From NCBI RefSeq assembly GCF_014236795.1, contig NZ_CP049017.1, positions 1,900,001 to 1,964,000 on the forward strand: a stretch of DNA of 64,000 nt, in the 5' to 3' direction. Within the stretch, counting starts at the first letter, position 1. Each line of letters begins with the position of its first letter. The notes beneath the pieces were generated by a model. It was not told the origin of the DNA, did no database searches, and worked only from the letters and a program-made list of their open reading frames with translations. Positions 45,595 to 55,465 of the stretch are shown here, piece after piece. Position numbers and translations under genes: made by a program. The DNA comes from Xanthomonas theicola (GTDB lineage Bacteria; Pseudomonadota; Gammaproteobacteria; Xanthomonadales; Xanthomonadaceae).

Positions 45595-47985
45595 ATGATG
45601 CAACGCCCCCTTCCCCTGAGCAGCGCCCTCCTGATCGCCCTCGCCCCCGCCACCGGCGCCGCCCAGCAGGCCCAGGACCAAGCGCCGAAGACCCTGGACA
45701 ACGTCATCGTCACCGGCACCCGCACCGCCGACCGCACGGTGGCCGAATCGCAGTCGCCGATCGACATCATCCGCCCCGAGTCGCTGCAGGCCACCGGCGC
45801 CAGCGATCTGGGCAGCGCCCTGGGCAGGCTGCTGCCGTCGCTGAACTTTCCGCGCCCGGCCATCAACGACGGCAACGACGCGCTGCGTCCGGCGACCCTG
45901 CGCGGCCTGTCGCCGGACGCGGTGCTGGTACTGCTCGACGGCAAACGCTACCACACCACCGCGCTGGTCAACTACAACCCGTCGGTCGGCCGCGGCTCGG
46001 CGCCGGCGGACCTGAACTCGATCCCGATCTCGGCAATCGCACGCATCGAGGTGCTGCGCGACGGCGCCTCCGCGCAGTACGGCTCGGACGCGATCGCCGG
46101 AGTGATCAACATCGTGCTCAAGCACGGCGCCGGCCACGACAGCGTCTCGGTCAACGGCGGCATCATGGACAAGGGCGATGGCGCGCAGAACGGGCTGGAC
46201 GGCTCCTACGGGCTGGCCTTCGGCGCGCCCGGCGACGGTCAGGCGCCCGGCTGGGTACGGCTGTCCTGGAACTACCAGAACGCGATGAACACCAACCGCG
46301 CCGAGAACACCGACAAGGCCACCACGCGCGCCGGCGCCGCCAATCCCGGCGGCATTCCCTACCAGCGCTACGGCGACCCGGCGGTCACGACCTACCAGGG
46401 CCTGCTCAACTTCGGCTACGCGCTGACCGCACAGGTCGAACTGTACGGCTACGCCAACCTCAGCCGCCGCGAGGTGGTGTCCAACGGCTACTACCGGGCC
46501 TGGGACAACAGCGACCGCAACGTGCAGGCGGTCTATCCCAACGGCTTCCTGCCGCAGATCTACACCCCGTCCAACGACCGCGCTGCGGTGCTCGGCGTCA
46601 AAGGCGCTACCGACGGCGGATGGCACTGGGATCTCTCCGCCGACTACGGCGAGAACCAGGTGACCTTCAACCTGATCGACACCATCAATACCAATCTGTA
46701 CCGGACCACCGGCGCCTCGCCCACGCGCTTCAACGCCGGCGGCTTCCGCAACCGGCAGGGGGCGCTCAATGCGGATGTCAGCAAGTCCTTCGACTGGGGC
46801 CTGGCCTATCCGGTCGATCTCGCCTTCGGGGCCGAATACCGCCAGGACAAGTACGCCGTCACCGCCGGCTCGCCGGATTCGTATTTCTTCGATCCGACCA
46901 CGATCAATCCGGACACCAGCAGCCCATATCCAGGCGGCTCGCAGGTGTTCCCGGGACTGTCGCCCGCAGTGGCCGGCGACTTCAAGCGGCACAGCAAGGC
47001 AGTCTACGCCGACCTGGAAACCGACCTCACCGAGCGCCTCTCCGGCGGGGTGGCCGCACGCTATGAGGACTACAGCGACGCCGGCACGACCCGTTCCGGC
47101 AAACTGTCCACGCGCTACCAGGTCAACGACGCCTTCGCCGTGCGCGGCACCGTCTCCAACGGCTTCCGAGCGCCCTCGCTGGCGCAGCAGAACTACGCCT
47201 CGGTGGTGACCCTGCTGCAGAACGGCGCGCTGACCCAGATCGGCACCTACCGCACCTCCGACCCGGTGGCCATCGCCCTCGGCGCCAAGCCGCTGGCGCC
47301 GGAGAAATCCAGCAACTACAGCGTGGGCGCGGTCTGGCAGGCCGGCGCGGATTTCAGTTCCACCCTGGACCTGTACCAGATCCGGATCTGGAACCAGATC
47401 CTGTACTCGGACCAGCTATCGCTGGCCGAACCGATCGGCCAGGTCGGCGCGGCGCAGTTCTTCGTCAACGGCGCCACCACCCGCACCCGCGGCATCGACT
47501 GGGTGAACAACTACCTGCTCGATCTCGATCAGGCCGGCACGCTCGACCTGAGCCTGGGCGCCAACTACAACAAGACCGAGATCCGGGAAATCTCCGACCC
47601 CAACTTCCGCCGCGCCAGCCAGGGTCTGCTCACCGACGCCACGCCGCGCACCAAGTACGTGCTCAGCGGCGACTGGACCCTGGCCGACTGGACCCTGCAC
47701 GGCGACGCCACCCGCTATGGCGCGATCACCCGGCGCGGCGACGCCGCCGACGGCAGCCAGGACCAGGCCTTCGCCGCGCGCTGGCTGCTGAACCTGTCCA
47801 CCAGCTACACCTGGCGCGACCTCACTGTCAGCGTCGGCGCGGACAACGTCACCAACCAGTATCCGACCCGCTCGGCCCCCAGCAACATCTACGAAGACCG
47901 CCCCAATGGCCTGCAATACTCCTCGCTGTCCCCGTTCGGCTTCAACGGCCGCTACTGGTACGGGCGGGTGAACTACCGCTTCTGA
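45595..47985 (+). CDS. TonB-dependent outer-membrane receptor, paralogue 1
   Basis: A 796-residue receptor: signal peptide (LSSALLIALAPATGAAQQ), TonB box region TLDNVIVTGTR, plug (SPIDIIRPESLQATGASDLG, GLSPDAVLVLLDGKRYH, EVLRDGASAQYGSDAIAGVI) and a barrel ending NGRYWYGRVNYRF. Two adjacent ATGs (45595, 45598) are possible starts, with GGAG upstream. It is followed by a close paralogue in the same direction. Ligand unknown. Confidence 0.92.
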   Translation: MMQRPLPLSSALLIALAPATGAAQQAQDQAPKTLDNVIVTGTRTADRTVAESQSPIDIIRPESLQATGASDLGSALGRLLPSLNFPRPAINDGNDALRPATLRGLSPDAVLVLLDGKRYHTTALVNYNPSVGRGSAPADLNSIPISAIARIEVLRDGASAQYGSDAIAGVINIVLKHGAGHDSVSVNGGIMDKGDGAQNGLDGSYGLAFGAPGDGQAPGWVRLSWNYQNAMNTNRAENTDKATTRAGAANPGGIPYQRYGDPAVTTYQGLLNFGYALTAQVELYGYANLSRREVVSNGYYRAWDNSDRNVQAVYPNGFLPQIYTPSNDRAAVLGVKGATDGGWHWDLSADYGENQVTFNLIDTINTNLYRTTGASPTRFNAGGFRNRQGALNADVSKSFDWGLAYPVDLAFGAEYRQDKYAVTAGSPDSYFFDPTTINPDTSSPYPGGSQVFPGLSPAVAGDFKRHSKAVYADLETDLTERLSGGVAARYEDYSDAGTTRSGKLSTRYQVNDAFAVRGTVSNGFRAPSLAQQNYASVVTLLQNGALTQIGTYRTSDPVAIALGAKPLAPEKSSNYSVGAVWQAGADFSSTLDLYQIRIWNQILYSDQLSLAEPIGQVGAAQFFVNGATTRTRGIDWVNNYLLDLDQAGTLDLSLGANYNKTEIREISDPNFRRASQGLLTDATPRTKYVLSGDWTLADWTLHGDATRYGAITRRGDAADGSQDQAFAARWLLNLSTSYTWRDLTVSVGADNVTNQYPTRSAPSNIYEDRPNGLQYSSLSPFGFNGRYWYGRVNYRF

Positions 47986-48114
47986 GCCGCTGATCCGCGC
48001 CGGGGCCGGGGCTCGCGAAGGCGGCCACGGCCACCTCGGACCGGCAGCGATGGCAACTCATCAGAACGGAAAAGCATAAGAACATGCCGCAGCATCCTGC
48101 GACACCGCGCTCAT

Positions 48115-48126
48115 GTTAAAAAAAAT
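48115..48126 (+). promoter_or_regulatory. leader motif GTTAAAAAAAAT before the second paralogous receptor
   Basis: Counterpart of 45489-45499, at nearly the same distance from the start codon. Confidence 0.4.
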
Positions 48127-48210
48127 AATAAGGCGCCCTCAGGGCACCCCGCCTGGCCCCATGCGCCATCGGCCGCCCCGCCTGTCGTTCCGGCACCTGT
48201 TGGAGTTTGC

Positions 48211-50595
48211 ATGAACCGTCCGTTGTCGCTTCTGGCGAGCGCCGTGCTCGCCGCCCTCGCTGCCCCTCCCGTCCTGGCCCAGGCCGCCGCCGACACCCCC
48301 AGCACCCTGGACACGGTGATCGTCACCGGCACCCGGGTCAGCGATCGCACCGTGGCCGAGTCGCCGTCGCCGATCGACATCATCAGCACCGAAGCGCTGC
48401 AGTCCACCGGCACCTCGGAACTGGCCACCGCGCTGTCGCGCGTGTTGCCTTCGCTGAACTTCCCGCGCCCGGCGCTGACCGACGGCACCAGCGGCATCCG
48501 CCCGGCGCAGCTGCGCGGACTGTCGCCCGACCAGGTGCTGGTGCTGGTCAACGGCAAGCGCCGCCACACCTCCGCGCAGATCAACGTCAACGGCAGCATC
48601 GGCCGCGGCGCCTCGGCGGTGGACATCAACGCGATCCCGATCGCGGCGATCGAACGCGTGGAAGTGCTGCGCGACGGCGCCTCGGCGCAGTACGGCTCCG
48701 ACGCCATCGCCGGGGTGATCAACATCGTGCTCCAGGGCGCCAGCCAGGGCGGCAGCCTGGCGATCGATCACGGCCAGTCTTCGGCCGGCGACGGCGCCAA
48801 GTCGCAGCTCTCCGGCGAGGCCGGGGTCGGCTTCGGCGACGGCCGCGGCAGCCTGCACGTGGCCGGCCAGATCAGCCAGCAGGACGAGACCAACCGCGCC
48901 GGCCCCTACCAGGGCACCGCACCGAACACCGGCAACTATCCGGGCATCGGCCAGACCACCTTCGTCTACGGCGATCCCCAGGTCGACGCGACCGCGGTCT
49001 CGGCCAACGGCGAGTTCCGCTTCGGCGACCGCGTCACCGGCTACGCCACCGCCATCGCCAGCAATCGCGACATCACCTCGTTCGCGTTCTACCGCTCCCG
49101 CAACCACAACGGGCAGAGCGCGCTGCTGGTGCAGACCTACCCCGACGGCTACGTGCCGGAGATCGACCAGTACTCCAAGGACCGCTCGCTGGTGGCCGGG
49201 CTCAAGGGCGCCACCGAGGGCGGCTTCGGCTGGGACGTGAGCTACAACTACGGCTACAACAAGATCGACTTCAACACCCGCAACAGCATCAACTACAGCC
49301 TGGGCACCGACAGCCCGAGCAGCTTCCACGACGGCGCGCTCGAGTACACCCAGAACATCGTCAACGCCGACTTCACCCAGCCGCTGGAATGGGGCCTGGC
49401 GTACCCGGTGACGCTGTCCTTCGGCGCCGAGTACCGCCAGGAGAAGTGGAACCAGTCGCCGGGCGAGCTGGCCTCCTACACCGGCGCCACCGGCGGCGCG
49501 CAGGGCTTCGCCGGCTTCTCGCCGGCCAACGCGGTGCATTCGGACCGCCACAACCACGCCGTCTACGCCGGCCTGGAAGCCGACTTCACCGACACGTTCT
49601 CCGCCGGCCTCACCGGCCGCTACGAGGACTACTCGGACTTCGGCAGCAAGCGCTCGGGCAAGCTGTCGGCGCGCTACGCCTTCACCGACAAGGTGGCGCT
49701 GCGCGGCACCGTGGCCAGCGGTTTCCGCGCCCCGTCGCTGGCGCAGCAGCAGTACCAGGCGGTGACCAGCAACTACATCAACGGCAGCTTCTTCGAATCA
49801 GGCACCTTCCCGGTGGGCAGCGCCGTGGCCCAGGCGCTGGGCGCCGCGCCACTGAAGGCGGAGACCTCGCTGTCCTACAGCCTGGGGCTGGTGCTGCAGC
49901 CGGTCGAGCGCCTGTACGTGACCCTGGACGCCTACCAGATCAAGATCGACGACCGCATCCTGCTGTCCTCCAACCTCAACGACGCCGCGGTGCTGGCGCA
50001 GCTGCGCGGCCTGGGCTATTCCAACGTCACCAGCGTACGCTACTTCAGCAACGCGGCCGACACCCGCACCCGCGGCGTGGACCTGGTCGGCACCTACACG
50101 ATCCCCTTCGCGGCCAGTTCGCTGGACCTCACCGCCAGCTACGGCTACAGCAAGACCGAGATCACCCACGCGGTCGAACAGCCGCAGGCGCTGGTGGACA
50201 TCGGCTCGACCCAGACCACCCTGGGCCGCGACGAGATCGGCCGCCTGGAGGACAGCTTCCCCAAGGACAAGCTCATCCTCAGCGGCAGCTGGAAGCTGCA
50301 GCACTGGGACTTCAACCTGGCCGCCACGCGCTACGGCGATTTCACCGTCCGCAACTCGGCCAGCGCCGCCCGCGACCAGACCTACGACGCGAGCTGGGTG
50401 GTGGACGCCTCGGCCAGCTTCAAGCCCAGCGACAACTGGATCCTGAGCCTGGGCGCGGACAACCTGCTCGACCAGTACCCGGACAAGACCGCCAATCTGA
50501 TCAATTCCACCTACGGCATGCTGCCGTACAGCAACTACTCGCCGTACGGCTTCAACGGCGCCTACGTGTACGCGCGGATCAACTACCGCTGGTGA
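48211..50595 (+). CDS. TonB-dependent outer-membrane receptor, paralogue 2
   Basis: A 794-residue receptor, closely related to its neighbour: signal peptide LSLLASAVLAALAAPPVLAQ, TLDTVIVTGTR, SPIDIISTEALQSTGTSELA, GLSPDQVLVLVNGKRRH, EVLRDGASAQYGSDAIAGVI, barrel end YVYARINYRW. The plug is nearly shared; the barrel loops differ, so the two probably take up related but different substrates. GGAG precedes the ATG. A 10-bp hairpin follows at 50615. Confidence 0.92.
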   Translation: MNRPLSLLASAVLAALAAPPVLAQAAADTPSTLDTVIVTGTRVSDRTVAESPSPIDIISTEALQSTGTSELATALSRVLPSLNFPRPALTDGTSGIRPAQLRGLSPDQVLVLVNGKRRHTSAQINVNGSIGRGASAVDINAIPIAAIERVEVLRDGASAQYGSDAIAGVINIVLQGASQGGSLAIDHGQSSAGDGAKSQLSGEAGVGFGDGRGSLHVAGQISQQDETNRAGPYQGTAPNTGNYPGIGQTTFVYGDPQVDATAVSANGEFRFGDRVTGYATAIASNRDITSFAFYRSRNHNGQSALLVQTYPDGYVPEIDQYSKDRSLVAGLKGATEGGFGWDVSYNYGYNKIDFNTRNSINYSLGTDSPSSFHDGALEYTQNIVNADFTQPLEWGLAYPVTLSFGAEYRQEKWNQSPGELASYTGATGGAQGFAGFSPANAVHSDRHNHAVYAGLEADFTDTFSAGLTGRYEDYSDFGSKRSGKLSARYAFTDKVALRGTVASGFRAPSLAQQQYQAVTSNYINGSFFESGTFPVGSAVAQALGAAPLKAETSLSYSLGLVLQPVERLYVTLDAYQIKIDDRILLSSNLNDAAVLAQLRGLGYSNVTSVRYFSNAADTRTRGVDLVGTYTIPFAASSLDLTASYGYSKTEITHAVEQPQALVDIGSTQTTLGRDEIGRLEDSFPKDKLILSGSWKLQHWDFNLAATRYGDFTVRNSASAARDQTYDASWVVDASASFKPSDNWILSLGADNLLDQYPDKTANLINSTYGMLPYSNYSPYGFNGAYVYARINYRW

Positions 50596-50614
50596 TCGCC
50601 ACGTAAGGGCACCG

Positions 50615-50638
50615 CCCTCTCCCGTGCGCGGGAGAGGG
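50615..50638. terminator. hairpin after the receptor pair
   Basis: CCCTCTCCCG pairs perfectly with CGGGAGAGGG around TGCG. This is a common type of Xanthomonas intergenic hairpin; without a U-run its termination strength is uncertain. Confidence 0.6.
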
Positions 50639-50639
50639 T

Positions 50640-50924
50640 TCCGCAGCGATCTCGCACTCGGCCATGCGCCAGATCTCTGCCTGCTGCGCGTCCCTGCCCC
50701 CCCGGACCTTCCTGCATCCGCTGCTGCGCCTCCATGCCACCTGCCGCTCGCGCTGCTGATCCAGCGCCTGCGCCTGCTGCACCGTGTCGTGCATCGGCGC
50801 CGCCTGCTGCGACACGTCCGTGGCGGCGCGCAAGCCGGGCGTCGTGCCGGACACCCACACCTTCTCGCCCGCCATCTGCACGCGGTCGATCTTGCCCGCC
50901 TCGGCGATGCCCTGGTGCTGGACG
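50640..50924 (-). pseudogene. fragment resembling the XVIPCD tail of a type IV secretion effector
   Basis: In one frame: AEAGKIDRVQMAGEKVWVSG, TTPGLRAATDVSQQAAPMHD and TVQQAQALDQQRERQ. The order (basic residue, short beta strand with W/V-x-x-G, then a helix with A..P...S/T.QQ..ALDQQR) resembles the C-terminal XVIPCD domain carried by toxins of the Xanthomonas bacterial-killing T4SS. No complete gene surrounds it. Assignment is tentative. Confidence 0.35.
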
Positions 50925-51110
50925 TCGCCCCGCCCATGCCGTCGATCTGCTTGGCGTAGGGATCGGGACTGCCGATCACCCGCAGCAGCAGCGCATCGCG
51001 CGCCGCGCCGGGCAACTGCGCGGCGGCCGGCAGATCCTGCAGGCGGAAGAACACGCCCTTGGACGTGCCGCCGCGCATGTAGGTGGCGGGAATGCGGAGC
51101 TGGGGAACTA
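50914..51110 (-). pseudogene. prpF: prpF remnant (methylaconitate isomerase), 5' part only
   Basis: The frame reads PQLRIPATYMRGGTSKGVFF, then RDALLLRVIGSPDPYAKQID and GMGGATSST, exactly the start of PrpF. It then leaves the family after ~65 residues of ~395. The ATG that would start it is out of frame by one base and meets a TAG. PrpF isomerises 2-methyl-aconitate for AcnD in the methylcitrate cycle, so this cluster lacks its own copy. Confidence 0.8.
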
Positions 51111-51151
51111 GGACATGGGAGTTTCCGGTCGACGCGGATGAAGGGAACTGC

Positions 51152-51398
51152 TCAGGGGTTGGCCGGGATCTCGGCCTCGACCAGCAGCGCCAGCAGGGTC
51201 AGCAGGGTCAGCGACTCCTGAAGGAGATCCTGAAGCTGCCGCCCACGCGCGCATCCAAGGCATGCACGGTGGCGATGTGGCCGTGCGGCGGCAGCCATTT
51301 GGCCAGCGCCGCCGGTTCCAGGAACGCGCGGTAGATGCGCTCGGCCGCGCGCGCAGGACGCGGCGCAGGCGGACGGTACCGGTGTTGCCCTTGCTCAT
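51152..51398 (-). pseudogene. AHSA1/SRPBCC-family gene with frameshift and internal deletion
   Basis: Starts normally (MSKGNTGTVRLRRVLRA), then shifts frame to AERIYRAFLEPAALAKWLPP, HGHIATVHALDARVGGSFR, and jumps to the family's last residues (QESLTLLTLLALLVEAEIP). The middle ~60 residues are gone. Parent proteins are small ligand-binding START-fold proteins. Confidence 0.75.
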
Positions 51399-51463
51399 GA
51401 TGGTGTCCTCATCGGTGAAGGCGCGCACAGGATGGCACGCGCCTGATGACACCGACGAACGGG

Positions 51464-54079
51464 TCAGGCGATTTTCGACATGTCCAGGAAATCCTGCGCG
51501 AAGCGCTGCAGCACGCCGCCGGCTTCGTAGATCGCCAGTTCCTCGGCGGTGTCCAGGCGGCAGGTCACCGGCACCTCCACGCGCGCGCCGTCGTTGCGGG
51601 TAATGGCCAGGGTCAGCGTGGCGCCGGGCGTGCGCGCGCCGAGCACGTCGAAGGTCTCGCTGCCGTCGATGCCCAACGTCTTGCGCGTGGTGCCGGGCAG
51701 GAATTCCAGCGGCAGCACGCCCATGCCGACCAGGTTGGTGCGGTGGATGCGCTCGAAGCCCTCGGCCACGATCGCCTGGACCCCGGCCAGGCGCACGCCC
51801 TTGGCCGCCCAGTCGCGCGAGGAGCCCTGCCCGTAGTCGGCGCCGGCGACGATCAGCAGCGGCTGCCTGCGCGCCATGTAGGTCTCGATCGCCTCCCACA
51901 TGCGCAGCACCTGCCCTTCCGGCTCCAGCCGGGTCAGCGAACCGCGCTGGACCTGGCCATCGACCACGGCCATCTCGTTGAGCAGCTGCGGATTGGCGAA
52001 GGTGGCGCGCTGCGCGGTGAGGTGGTCGCCGCGGTGGGTGGCGTAGGAATTGAAGTCCTCTTCGGGCACGCCCATCCGGATCAGGTATTCGCCGGCCGCG
52101 CTGTCGGCCAGGATCGCGTTGGACGGCGACAGGTGGTCGGTGGTGATGTTGTCGCCGAGCACGGCCAGCGCGCGCATGCCGCGCAGCGTGCGTGCGCCGG
52201 CCAATGCGCCTTCCCAGTATGGCGGGCGGCGAATGTAGGTGCTGCGCTCGCGCCAGTCGTACAACGGGCTGACCGGGGCGCCGTGCGCCACGCGCACGTT
52301 GAACATCGGGTTGTAGACGCGGCGGAACTGCTCCGGCTTCACCGCCGCCTTCACCACCGCGTCGATCTCGGCGTCGCTGGGCCAGATGTCCTTCAGGCGC
52401 ACGGCGTTGCCGGCGGCGTCCACGCCCAGCACGTCCTGCTCGATGTCGAAGCGCACGGTACCGGCGATGGCGTAGGCGATCACCAGCGGCGGCGAGGCCA
52501 GGAAGGCCTGCTTGGCATAGGGGTGGATGCGGCCGTCGAAGTTGCGGTTGCCCGACAGCACGGCGGTGGCGTACAGGTCGCGGTCGATGATCTCCTGCTG
52601 GATCGCCGGGTCCAGCGCGCCGCTCATGCCGTTGCAGGTGGTGCAGGCGAAGGCGACGATGCCGAACCCCAGTTTCTCAAGGTCCGTCAGCAGGCCGGCT
52701 TCTTCCAGGTACAGCTGCACCGCCTTGGAGCCGGGCGCCAGCGAGGTCTTGACCCACCGCTTGCGTTGCAGCCCGCGCGCATTGGCGTTGCGCGCCAGCA
52801 GGCCGGCGGCGATGACGTTGCGCGGATTGGAGGTATTGGTGCAGCTGGTGATGGCGGCGATGATCACCGCGCCGTCGGGCAGCAGGCCCTGCGCCTGCTC
52901 GGCCTTGCCGGCATCGAGCTTGGACGCATCGGCGATGCCGTGCTCGGCCAGTTCGGCGGTCGCCACCCGCCGGTGCGGATTGCTCGGGCCGGCCATGTTG
53001 CGCACCACGGTGGACAGGTCGAAGCGCAGTACGCGCTCGTAGTGCGCGCTCGCCAGCGCATCGGCCCACAGCCCGGCGGTGCGGGCGTAGTGCTCCACCA
53101 ACGCGACCTGCGCGTCCTGGCGCCCGGTCAGGCGCAGGTAGTCGATGGTCTGCCGGTCGATGTAGAACATCGCCGCGGTGGCGCCGTACTCCGGGCACAT
53201 GTTGGAGATGGTGGCGCGGTCGCCGATGGTCAGCGCGGCGGCGCCGCTGCCGAAAAATTCGAGATAGGCGCCGACCACCTTCTGCGCGCGCAGGAACTCG
53301 GTCAGCGCCAACACCACGTCGGTGGCGGTGATGCCCGGCTGCGGCCTGCCGGTCAGCTCCACGCCGACGATGTCCGGCAGGCGCATCCACGAGGCGCGGC
53401 CGAGCATCACGTTCTCCGCTTCCAGCCCGCCGACGCCGATGGCGATCACGCCCAGCGCATCCACGTGCGGGGTGTGGCTGTCGGTGCCCACGCAGGTATC
53501 CGGGAAGGCGACGCCGTCCTGCACGTAGACCACCGGCGACATCTTCTCCAGGTTGATCTGGTGCATGATGCCGTTGCCCGGCGGGATCACGTCCACGTTC
53601 TGGAACGCCTGCCTGGTCCAGTCGATGAAGTGGAAACGGTCTTCGTTGCGGCGATCCTCGATGGCGCGGTTCTTCGCGAACGCCTGCGGATCGGCGCCGC
53701 CGCACTCCACCGCCAGCGAGTGGTCGACGATCAGCTGCACCGGCACCACCGGATTGACCTTGGCCGGATCGCCGCCCATGTCGGCGATCGCATCGCGCAA
53801 CCCGGCCAGGTCCACCAGCGCGGTCTGGCCGAGGATGTCGTGGCACACCACGCGCGCCGGGAACCACGGGAAATCCAGGTCGCGGCGACGTTCGATCAAC
53901 TGGGTCAGCGAGGCGTTCAAGGCCGCCGGATCGCAGCGCCGCACCAGGTTCTCGGCGAACACGCGCGAGGTGTACGGCAGCGTGGCATAGGCGCCGGGCC
54001 GGATGACATCGACCGCGGCGCGCGCGTCGAAGTAATCCAGCGACGTGCCTGGCAGGACGGTGCGGTAGTGGCTGTTCAT
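51464..54079 (-). CDS. acnD: 2-methylcitrate dehydratase AcnD (aconitase-like, Fe-S dependent)
   Basis: An 871-residue aconitase-superfamily enzyme. Cluster-ligand cysteines are in ITSCTNTSNPRN and ACTTCNGMSG; substrate-binding regions include VVYVQDGVAFPDTCVGTDSH and the swivel domain GADYGQGSSRDWAAKGVRLA. It is the PrpF-dependent AcnD type of the methylcitrate cycle by length and context, though AcnA-like substrate use cannot be excluded. It lies downstream of prpC with an inverted-repeat element between. Confidence 0.88.
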   Translation of the reverse strand: MNSHYRTVLPGTSLDYFDARAAVDVIRPGAYATLPYTSRVFAENLVRRCDPAALNASLTQLIERRRDLDFPWFPARVVCHDILGQTALVDLAGLRDAIADMGGDPAKVNPVVPVQLIVDHSLAVECGGADPQAFAKNRAIEDRRNEDRFHFIDWTRQAFQNVDVIPPGNGIMHQINLEKMSPVVYVQDGVAFPDTCVGTDSHTPHVDALGVIAIGVGGLEAENVMLGRASWMRLPDIVGVELTGRPQPGITATDVVLALTEFLRAQKVVGAYLEFFGSGAAALTIGDRATISNMCPEYGATAAMFYIDRQTIDYLRLTGRQDAQVALVEHYARTAGLWADALASAHYERVLRFDLSTVVRNMAGPSNPHRRVATAELAEHGIADASKLDAGKAEQAQGLLPDGAVIIAAITSCTNTSNPRNVIAAGLLARNANARGLQRKRWVKTSLAPGSKAVQLYLEEAGLLTDLEKLGFGIVAFACTTCNGMSGALDPAIQQEIIDRDLYATAVLSGNRNFDGRIHPYAKQAFLASPPLVIAYAIAGTVRFDIEQDVLGVDAAGNAVRLKDIWPSDAEIDAVVKAAVKPEQFRRVYNPMFNVRVAHGAPVSPLYDWRERSTYIRRPPYWEGALAGARTLRGMRALAVLGDNITTDHLSPSNAILADSAAGEYLIRMGVPEEDFNSYATHRGDHLTAQRATFANPQLLNEMAVVDGQVQRGSLTRLEPEGQVLRMWEAIETYMARRQPLLIVAGADYGQGSSRDWAAKGVRLAGVQAIVAEGFERIHRTNLVGMGVLPLEFLPGTTRKTLGIDGSETFDVLGARTPGATLTLAITRNDGARVEVPVTCRLDTAEELAIYEAGGVLQRFAQDFLDMSKIA

Positions 54080-54129
54080 GGCTGGCTACGAAGTGGGGAA
54101 ATAGAGCGGACGGGGATGCTTGGCAGGAT

Positions 54130-54250
54130 TCGGGACTGGGGGCTGGGACTCGGAAAAGCGGCGCCAAGCATCTCCAGCGCAGCGGATGCGCTCAGCCTGC
54201 TTCGTCGGCGGTATGCTTTTCGAGTCCCGAGTCCCGAGTCCCGAGTCCCG
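54130..54250. repeat. GGGACTC-arm inverted repeat between acnD and prpC
   Basis: Left arm CGGGACTGGGGGCTGGGACT then CGGAAAAGCG; right arm GCTTTTCGAGTCCCGAGTCC and two further units to 54250. It occupies most of the gap between the genes. Confidence 0.75.
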
Positions 54251-54255
54251 AAACG

Positions 54256-55422
54256 TCAGCTCCGCTGGTCGATCGGCACAAACGCCTGGTCTTCCGGCCC
54301 GGTGTAGTGCGCGCTGGGGCGGATGATCTTGCCGTCGATGCGCTGCTCGATGATGTGCGCGCTCCAGCCGGCGGTGCGCGCGATCACGAACAGCGGGGTG
54401 AACATCGCCGTCGGCACGCCCATCATGTGGTAGCTGACCGCGCTGAACCAGTCCAGGTTCGGGAACATCTTCTTGATCTCCCACATCACCGCCTCCAGGC
54501 GCTCGGCGATGTCGTACATCTTGCGGCTGCCCTGCGCGTCGGACAGCTCGCGCGCCACGTCCTTGATCACCTGGTTGCGCGGATCGCTGACCGTGTACAC
54601 CGGGTGGCCGAAACCGATGATCACGTCCTTGCGCTCGACCCGCGCGCGGATGTCGGCTTCGGCCTCGTCGGGCGTGTCGTAGCGCTTCTGCACCTCAAAC
54701 GCGACCTCGTTGGCGCCGCCGTGCTTGGGCCCGCGCAGCGCGCCGATGCCGCCGGCGATGGCGCTGTACATGTCGCTGCCGGTGCCGGCGATGACCCGGC
54801 AGGCGAAGGTGGAGGCGTTGAACTCGTGCTCGGCGTACAGGATCAGGCTGGTGTGCATCGCCTGCACCCATTCCTCATGCGGTTTGAAGCCGTGCAGCAG
54901 GTGCAGGAAATGCCCGCCGATCGAATCGTCGTCGGTCTCCCCCTCGATGCGCCGGCCGTTGTGGCTGTAGTGGTACCAGTACAGCAGCATCGAACCCAGC
55001 GAGGCCATCAGCTTGTCGGCGATGTCGCGCGCGCCGGGATGGTTGTGGTCGTCCTTCTCCGGCTGCACGCAGCCCAGCACCGACACGCCGGTACGCATCA
55101 CGTCCATCGGGTGCGCCGACGGCGGCAGCTGTTCCAGCGCCGCCTTGACCGCGGCCGGCACCCCGCGCAGCGAGCGCAGCTTGGCCTTGTAGCCGCGCAG
55201 CTCGCTGTTGCTGGGCAGCTTGCCGTGCACCAGCAGGTAGGCGATCTCCTCAAACTGGCTGCTGCGCGCCAGGTCCAGGATGTCGTAGCCGCGGTAGTGC
55301 AGGTCGTTGCCGCTGCGGCCCACCGTGCACAGCGCGGTGTTGCCGGCGGCGGTGCCGGACAGGGCCACCGATTTCTTCGGCTTGAAGGGCGTGGCGGGGT
55401 GTGGGGCGGTGCGGTCGTTCAT
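54256..55422 (-). CDS. prpC: 2-methylcitrate synthase PrpC
   Basis: A 388-residue citrate-synthase-fold enzyme with active-site regions [24 protein letters not shown] and [14 protein letters not shown]. It condenses propionyl-CoA with oxaloacetate. ATG at 55422 fits the usual N-terminus before [20 protein letters not shown]. Same direction as prpB upstream, with a DUF1003 gene between them. Confidence 0.95.
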   Translation of the reverse strand: MNDRTAPHPATPFKPKKSVALSGTAAGNTALCTVGRSGNDLHYRGYDILDLARSSQFEEIAYLLVHGKLPSNSELRGYKAKLRSLRGVPAAVKAALEQLPPSAHPMDVMRTGVSVLGCVQPEKDDHNHPGARDIADKLMASLGSMLLYWYHYSHNGRRIEGETDDDSIGGHFLHLLHGFKPHEEWVQAMHTSLILYAEHEFNASTFACRVIAGTGSDMYSAIAGGIGALRGPKHGGANEVAFEVQKRYDTPDEAEADIRARVERKDVIIGFGHPVYTVSDPRNQVIKDVARELSDAQGSRKMYDIAERLEAVMWEIKKMFPNLDWFSAVSYHMMGVPTAMFTPLFVIARTAGWSAHIIEQRIDGKIIRPSAHYTGPEDQAFVPIDQRS

Positions 55423-55465
55423 CGGCGGATCTCCCCGGTGTTCGCGGTCGTATGTGCGCAAATGG

